From positions 1 through 64,000 of the forward strand of contig JAHCID010000006.1 of assembly GCA_026129405.1 (NCBI GenBank): a stretch of DNA of 64,000 bases. Reading direction: 5' to 3'. Positions 59,169 through 64,000 of this stretch are shown here, piece after piece; the first letter of the stretch is position 1; each line of letters opens with the position of its first letter. This stretch comes from a bacterium (GTDB taxonomy: Bacteria; Desulfobacterota; Binatia; DP-6). The translations under genes were made by a program, and so were the position numbers. The notes beneath the pieces are model-generated. The model was not told the DNA's origin and did no database searches. It worked only from the letters and a program-made list of their open reading frames with translations.

Positions 59169-61108
59169 GCGTCAGACCTGCGTGGAGGGCTCGGGCGACT
59201 CGGTTGCAGAAGCGCCGCCCTGGCGCCCGTGACCGCGCCGGCGCCGCCGGCGGCGCCGTGAGCGGCCGTGGCTGCGGGCACGCCCGCCCCGGCGGGAGCC
59301 TCCGGGCCTGGGCGGTGGCAGGCCGGGGGCGCCCAGCTGGCGGCGAGGTCGGCGGCGGCGGCGTCGATGCCGGTGGCAGCGAGAAGGTGGGCGTCGGCGA
59401 CCTGGGCCTGGACCTGGGCTTCCCCGCCCTCTTCTGGCGCCCGCCGCGGCGACGGCGCCGGCGGCGCTTGCGCCCGTCGGTCGCTCCCTGCCCGTTCACC
59501 GGCGCTGCGCGGCGAGCGGCTGCGGTGCGCCGCCGCCCGGGCGCGTCGCTCGCGCTCGCGGCGCTTGCCCCCACGGCCGCGGCGATTCCCGCGCGCCGCC
59601 GGCTCGGCGACGCCGTTCGCGCGGCAGAGGTCGCAGCGCCCGCAGACGCGCGCGTCGTCGTCGCCGAAGTAGCGACGGATCGCGACGCTGCGGCAGACGG
59701 TGTCGTCGGCGTACTCGGTGACCGCACGCAGGCGGCGCGCGTCCTCCCGGCGCAGCACCTCGAAGCGGCTGCGCAGGCCCTCGACGCGATCGACGAGCTC
59801 CTCGAGCGGTACCGTCGGGCGCACGCGATTCTCGGGCAGGCGCTCGGCGACGCCCGCCTCGACGAGCGTCGTCACCAGTGAGCTCGCGGCGCGCTGCGAG
59901 ATGCCGGCGGAGAGCGCCAGCTCCTCGATGTTGGGATCGCGGTCTTCCCCCGCCCAGGCGGCGAGCGCGCGGCCGAAGTTGCCGAGCAGCGACGGCGAGA
60001 GGCGCGAGAGCGCGAGCAGATGCTCCTGGATCTCGAGGTCGCTGTCGTCGTAGAGGAGGATGCAGCGCGCGGACTGGCCGTCGCGGCCCGCGCGTCCCGC
60101 CTCCTGCACGTAGCGCTCGAGCGACGCGGGCGCGTGGTAGTGCACGATGTAGCGGATGTCCGGCTTGTCGATGCCGAGGCCGAAGGCGCTGGTCGCGACC
60201 ATCACGATGCGCTTGCCCTTGCGCATGAAGCGCGCCTGGTGCGCCGTGCGGTCCTTGTCGGTCATCTTGCCGTGGTAGCGGGCGCACGGGACCTTGATGA
60301 GGCGCAGCCCGAGCCACACGTCCTCGACGGCTTTGGTCGTCGAGCAGTACACGATGCCCGGCCGCGGCATGCGACGGGCGAGCTTCGCGAGCTGGCGCAG
60401 CTTCTCGTCGCCGCGCGCGCGCCGGACCTCGAAGATGAGGTTGCGGCGGTCGGGAGACGCCGCGATGACCTCGGGCTCGCGCAGCGCCAGGTAGCGGACG
60501 ATGTCGTCGCGCACCGGAGGCGTCGCCGTGGCGGTGAGTGCGAGCACACGCCCCACCTTCAGCTGCTGCACGCGCTGGCCGAGCGCGAGATACGCGGGCC
60601 GGAAATCGTGGCCCCACTCCGAGATGCAGTGCGCCTCGTCGACGGCGACCATCGCCGGCGGGACGATCTCGAGCAGCCGCCCGAGCTCCTTGCCGGCGAG
60701 CGTCTCCGGCGTGGTGAGGATCAGCAGCGGCCCGCCTTTGGCGATGCGCGCGAGGCCCTCGCGACGGTCGGCGGCGCCGACGGTGCTGTCGAGGCGTACC
60801 GTCGGGATGCCGAGCTGGACCATCTTGTTGTACTGGTCCTCGAGCAGCGCCAGCAGCGGCGAGACGACGACCGTGGGGTCGGGCAGCAGGACCGACGGCA
60901 GCTGGTAGCAGAGCGACTTGCCGCCGCCCGTCGGCATGATGAGCAGCGTGTCGCGCCCGCCGAGGACGGAGAGGATCGCGCGCTCCTGCTCGCGATGCAG
61001 CCGATTGATCCCGAACCGCTCGCGGGCGGCACGGCGGATGTCGTCGAGACCTGGTCCGGGGGTCTGCTCCCCGGCCGTCTCGTCCGGATCGACGCTCTGC
61101 AAGTCCAC
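59159..61108 (-). CDS. recQ: RecQ-family ATP-dependent DNA helicase, atypical
   Basis: A 649-residue superfamily 2 helicase. Motif 0 Q (FGINRLHREQERAILSVL), motif I (LLIMPTGGGKSLCYQLP), DEAH box (AVDEAHCISEWGHDFRPAY), motif III (LALTATATP) and motif VI (YVQEAGRAGRDGQSARCILLYDDSD) are present. Before the RecQ zinc cysteines (VCRSVAIRRYFGDDDARVCGRCDLC) an extra winged-helix-like insert of about 90 residues is seen (NIEELALSAGISQRAASSLVTTLVEAGVAERL). No HRDC domain. The last 130 residues are Arg/Ala/Pro-rich; other frames in that stretch are also Arg-rich ([15 protein letters not shown]), so an indel there is possible. Confidence 0.9.
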   Translation of the reverse strand: MDLQSVDPDETAGEQTPGPGLDDIRRAARERFGINRLHREQERAILSVLGGRDTLLIMPTGGGKSLCYQLPSVLLPDPTVVVSPLLALLEDQYNKMVQLGIPTVRLDSTVGAADRREGLARIAKGGPLLILTTPETLAGKELGRLLEIVPPAMVAVDEAHCISEWGHDFRPAYLALGQRVQQLKVGRVLALTATATPPVRDDIVRYLALREPEVIAASPDRRNLIFEVRRARGDEKLRQLAKLARRMPRPGIVYCSTTKAVEDVWLGLRLIKVPCARYHGKMTDKDRTAHQARFMRKGKRIVMVATSAFGLGIDKPDIRYIVHYHAPASLERYVQEAGRAGRDGQSARCILLYDDSDLEIQEHLLALSRLSPSLLGNFGRALAAWAGEDRDPNIEELALSAGISQRAASSLVTTLVEAGVAERLPENRVRPTVPLEELVDRVEGLRSRFEVLRREDARRLRAVTEYADDTVCRSVAIRRYFGDDDARVCGRCDLCRANGVAEPAARGNRRGRGGKRRERERRARAAAHRSRSPRSAGERAGSDRRAQAPPAPSPRRAPEEGGEAQVQAQVADAHLLAATGIDAAAADLAASWAPPACHRPGPEAPAGAGVPAATAAHGAAGGAGAVTGARAALLQPSRPSPPRRSDAQA

Positions 61109-61338
61109 TCTGGTCCCTCTCCGGTGTGCCTCCGGACGCCGCTCCGTAGGGATCGACCGCCGGTTCTTCGAGGTCTAACCGGACCTCGCGGCCGCTCGCC
61201 CCGCCGGACGAGATCCGAACGGGCCGCATGCGGGTGGGGCCTCGGAGCGCGTCCCCAGGACGCGCAACCCCTCGAGGACGGGAAGCGTCTAACCGATTAC
61301 CGGGACGAAATCCACCCTGCCCCGATGATCGCTACGGG

Positions 61339-61647
61339 TCAGAGGAACATGAGCATCGCGGCGGCGGCGCCGAGGGATACGCCGGCCGAGAGGACGCCCA
61401 GCGCCACCTTGCCCGCCGTCTTCGCGGTGCGCTCGGCACCGGTCGGGACGACGTTGGGCTCGACGTCCTGCGACGCGACCGCCGTCACTTCCTGCACGCC
61501 CTGCACGGGCGCGGCGGGGTGCAGCACCTCGATGCCCTGCTGCACGCCCGTGTTGATCGGCGTGATCTGCTGGATGTTGACGTCCTCGGCGTGCACGGCG
61601 GCACCGACGACGACGACCAGGACGAGGGGCGCGATGAACCTGCGCAT
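61339..61647 (-). CDS. small exported protein with C-terminal hydrophobic segment
   Basis: 102 residues. The signal peptide is MRRFIAPLVLVVVVGAAVHA. The mature part has GVQQGIEVLHPAAPVQGVQEVTAVASQDVEPNVVPTGAERTAKTAGKVALGV and ends in a hydrophobic segment (LSAGVSLGAAAAMLMFL). The start at 61647 is chosen because it creates the signal peptide. No family recognised. Isolated between recQ and the acetyltransferase. Confidence 0.65.
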   Translation of the reverse strand: MRRFIAPLVLVVVVGAAVHAEDVNIQQITPINTGVQQGIEVLHPAAPVQGVQEVTAVASQDVEPNVVPTGAERTAKTAGKVALGVLSAGVSLGAAAAMLMFL

Positions 61648-61771
61648 CGGGCCGGAGGATAAACCAACCCGCGCACGCTTGCGAGCGAAAAATCGGCCCC
61701 GAGCCGAGGTTTGCCCCTGCAGGAGGCCCCGGCTAACACGGATCCCGACCATCACACAGGGGGTTCCAGGG

Positions 61772-62659
<888 letters not shown>

Positions 62660-62684
62660 CGCGCGCGTCGGCCGTTGCCTGGAC

Positions 62685-64000
62685 TCACACCTCGCGGCCG
62701 AAGAGGAGATCCAGCAGCGTCCGGTGCTCCGGCGTCACGAAGACGCAGACGTGGTCCCCTGCCCGCAGCTCGGTGTCGCCGCGCGGCGCGATCACCCGAT
62801 CCCCACGCAGCACGAGCACGAGCACGCACGCCTCCGGGATCGGCAGGTCGCGGACCGGCGCCCCCGCCACCGCCGACGCGGCATCGACGTGGAACCAGAC
62901 GAACTCGCCGCGGTAGTCCCGGTGCGAGACCAGCTCGACCGTCGCCGTGGGCGATTCCGGGCCGCCCATCGTGAGCCCGAGCCGACGGGCGACGAGCGAC
63001 ACGGTGGCCCCCGGAATCAGGCTCGATACCAGCACGATGAAGAAGACGAGGTGGAATATCTCCTCGCCGCGGTGCGCGCCGCCCAGCACCGGATAGATCG
63101 CGAGCACGATCGGCACTGCGCCGCGCAGCCCGACCCAGGCGATGAACCCCCGCTCCCGCCACGGCGTGGGAAACGGCGCCAGCGACACGAGCACGGCGAG
63201 CGGCCGGGCGACGAACGCGAGCGTCAGCCCGAGGATCAGCCCCTCGTCGGCCAACGGCCAGAGCCGCGACGGCGAGACGAGGAGCCCGAGCAGCAGGAAC
63301 ATCGAGAGCTGCGCGAGCCAGGCGAGCCCGTCGTGGACGCGGCGCACCCCCGCACGGTACGGCAGCGGCCCCGCGCCGATGACGATGGCCGCGACGTACA
63401 CCGCGAGGAAGCCGCTGCCGTCGACCAGCGTCGTCGCGCCGTACGCGAGGAACGCCAGCCCCACCGTCACGACCGGATAGAGCCCCGCGGCCGGCAGCGT
63501 CGCGCCCGGCAGGATCAGACGCCCGAGGCCGCCGAACAGGAGGCCGCCGACGACGCCGACCACGAACTCCTGGAGCACGAACAGCACGGTGTCGACGCCG
63601 AGCTGCGCCTCCCCGAGCACGACCCGCGCCGCCACCGTCGTCAGCACGACCGCCATCGGATCGTTGAGGCCCGACTCGACCTCGACCGTGGCGTTCGTGC
63701 GCTCCTCGAGACGCACGCCGCTTCCCCGCAGGACGGAGAAGACCGCGGCCGCATCGGTCGACGACACCACGGCACCCACCAGCACCGCGAGCGGCACCGG
63801 CAGGCCGACGAGGATCCCGGCCCCGGCCACCACCGCCGCCGTGATCACCACGCCGAGCGTGGCGAGCGAAACGGCGCGGGCCACCACGCCCCGCAACACC
63901 GCGAGCGGCGTATTGAGACCGCCGTCGAAGAGAATCAGCACGAGCGCGATCGAGCCGATGCGAAAGGCGAAGGCGTAGTCGTCGAACGGAATGCCGCCGA
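62685..64000 (-). CDS. cation:proton antiporter with TrkA-C domain, cut by window end
   Basis: Partial gene; the 5' end is outside the window because the frame stays open through base 64000 (reading GIPFDDYAFAFRIGSIALVLILFDGGLNT). It has about twelve helices of the CPA1/CvrA-type potassium/proton antiporter (VVSSTDAAAVFSVLRG, VESGLNDPMAVVLTTVAARVV, GSGFLAVYVAAIVIGAGPLPYRAGVRRVHDGLAWLAQL). A C-terminal TrkA-C domain follows (VRDLPIPEACVLVLVLRGDRVIAPRGDTELRAGDHVCVF). Exchanges K+ or Na+ for H+ across the inner membrane. Converges on the acetyltransferase gene. Confidence 0.9.
   Translation of the reverse strand, partial: GGIPFDDYAFAFRIGSIALVLILFDGGLNTPLAVLRGVVARAVSLATLGVVITAAVVAGAGILVGLPVPLAVLVGAVVSSTDAAAVFSVLRGSGVRLEERTNATVEVESGLNDPMAVVLTTVAARVVLGEAQLGVDTVLFVLQEFVVGVVGGLLFGGLGRLILPGATLPAAGLYPVVTVGLAFLAYGATTLVDGSGFLAVYVAAIVIGAGPLPYRAGVRRVHDGLAWLAQLSMFLLLGLLVSPSRLWPLADEGLILGLTLAFVARPLAVLVSLAPFPTPWRERGFIAWVGLRGAVPIVLAIYPVLGGAHRGEEIFHLVFFIVLVSSLIPGATVSLVARRLGLTMGGPESPTATVELVSHRDYRGEFVWFHVDAASAVAGAPVRDLPIPEACVLVLVLRGDRVIAPRGDTELRAGDHVCVFVTPEHRTLLDLLFGREV

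Noticed and set aside
61170-61300. Two GTCTAAC occurrences upstream of recQ
   Set aside because: No paired R' box or inverted arms between them; no cassette gene; coincidence.

Overview
The window is a very GC-rich (roughly 70 percent or more by eye), densely coded bacterial chromosome segment with genes on both strands and many 4-base start/stop overlaps (ATGA, GTGA). Four things suggest an uncultured, environmental, deltaproteobacteria-like Gram-negative organism: a PqiABC envelope lipid-transport system, TolC-type efflux, an aromatic and acyl-CoA catabolic gene set, and a secreted esterase with a poly-threonine linker. Candidatus Binatota (Desulfobacterota_B) is my best guess. That taxonomic call is inference; no rRNA gene is present to test it.

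Layout. 0.2-3.7 kb (minus): pqi operon with PqiA split into two half-size proteins. 3.8-6.9 kb: AraC-type regulator, a DUF2092-like/Gly-Trp-repeat secreted pair and a small protein. 6.85-11.8 kb: divergent TetR regulator and an aromatic catabolic operon (MhpA-like hydroxylase, extradiol dioxygenase, FAH-type hydrolase, unknown protein). 11.9-14.2 kb: hypothetical protein and secreted amidohydrolase. 14.3-14.8 kb: a basic small-protein gene broken by one base.

15.5-19.6 kb is the most unusual part: a chromosomal integron. It has an IntI-type integrase gene with two compensating frameshifts, an attI-like site just past the integrase 3' end, and four cassettes separated by four recognisable attC sites. 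Cassette and integrase genes point the same way, the inverse of class 1 integrons. The cassettes encode a membrane protein plus a small DUF6804-like protein, a PD-(D/E)XK nuclease-like protein, a membrane-anchored unknown, and a DinB-like protein. They are visibly less GC-rich than their surroundings.

19.7-30.1 kb: ychF, a secreted esterase, a pair of acyl-CoA dehydrogenases, and a YtcA-MdtN-MdtO-MdtP-like efflux operon. 30.2-38.5 kb: three alkaline-phosphatase-superfamily (sulfatase-like) proteins with a shared ALGY tail, an SGNH-like protein, a GT2 glycosyltransferase and tmRNA. 38.7-41.5 kb: acetolactate synthase large subunit behind a valine-rich leader peptide and terminator (attenuator), then a dienelactone-hydrolase-like gene. 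41.6-42.7 kb: a ROK-like protein whose motif order looks circularly permuted. 42.7-49.8 kb: zinc-ribbon pair, hemolysin III-type protein, the dNK-panB-panC-panD-smpB operon, NagZ and MtnA. 50-54 kb: SRPBCC protein, a beta-propeller-like protein and two family III CoA-transferases. 54-57.8 kb: a degenerate asparagine-synthetase-like protein with a heparinase II/III-like protein. 58-64 kb: ABC permease, RecQ, a small secreted protein, serine acetyltransferase and a cation/proton antiporter cut by the window end.

Functional links: dNK-pan-smpB is a housekeeping operon supplying pantothenate, and smpB works with the tmRNA gene found here. The 7.6-11.8 kb operon reads as hydroxylation, ring cleavage and C-C hydrolysis of an aromatic compound. 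The acyl-CoA dehydrogenase pair and the CoA-transferases fit catabolism of CoA-bound acids. Base counts and database comparisons were not run; family names rest on motif recognition.
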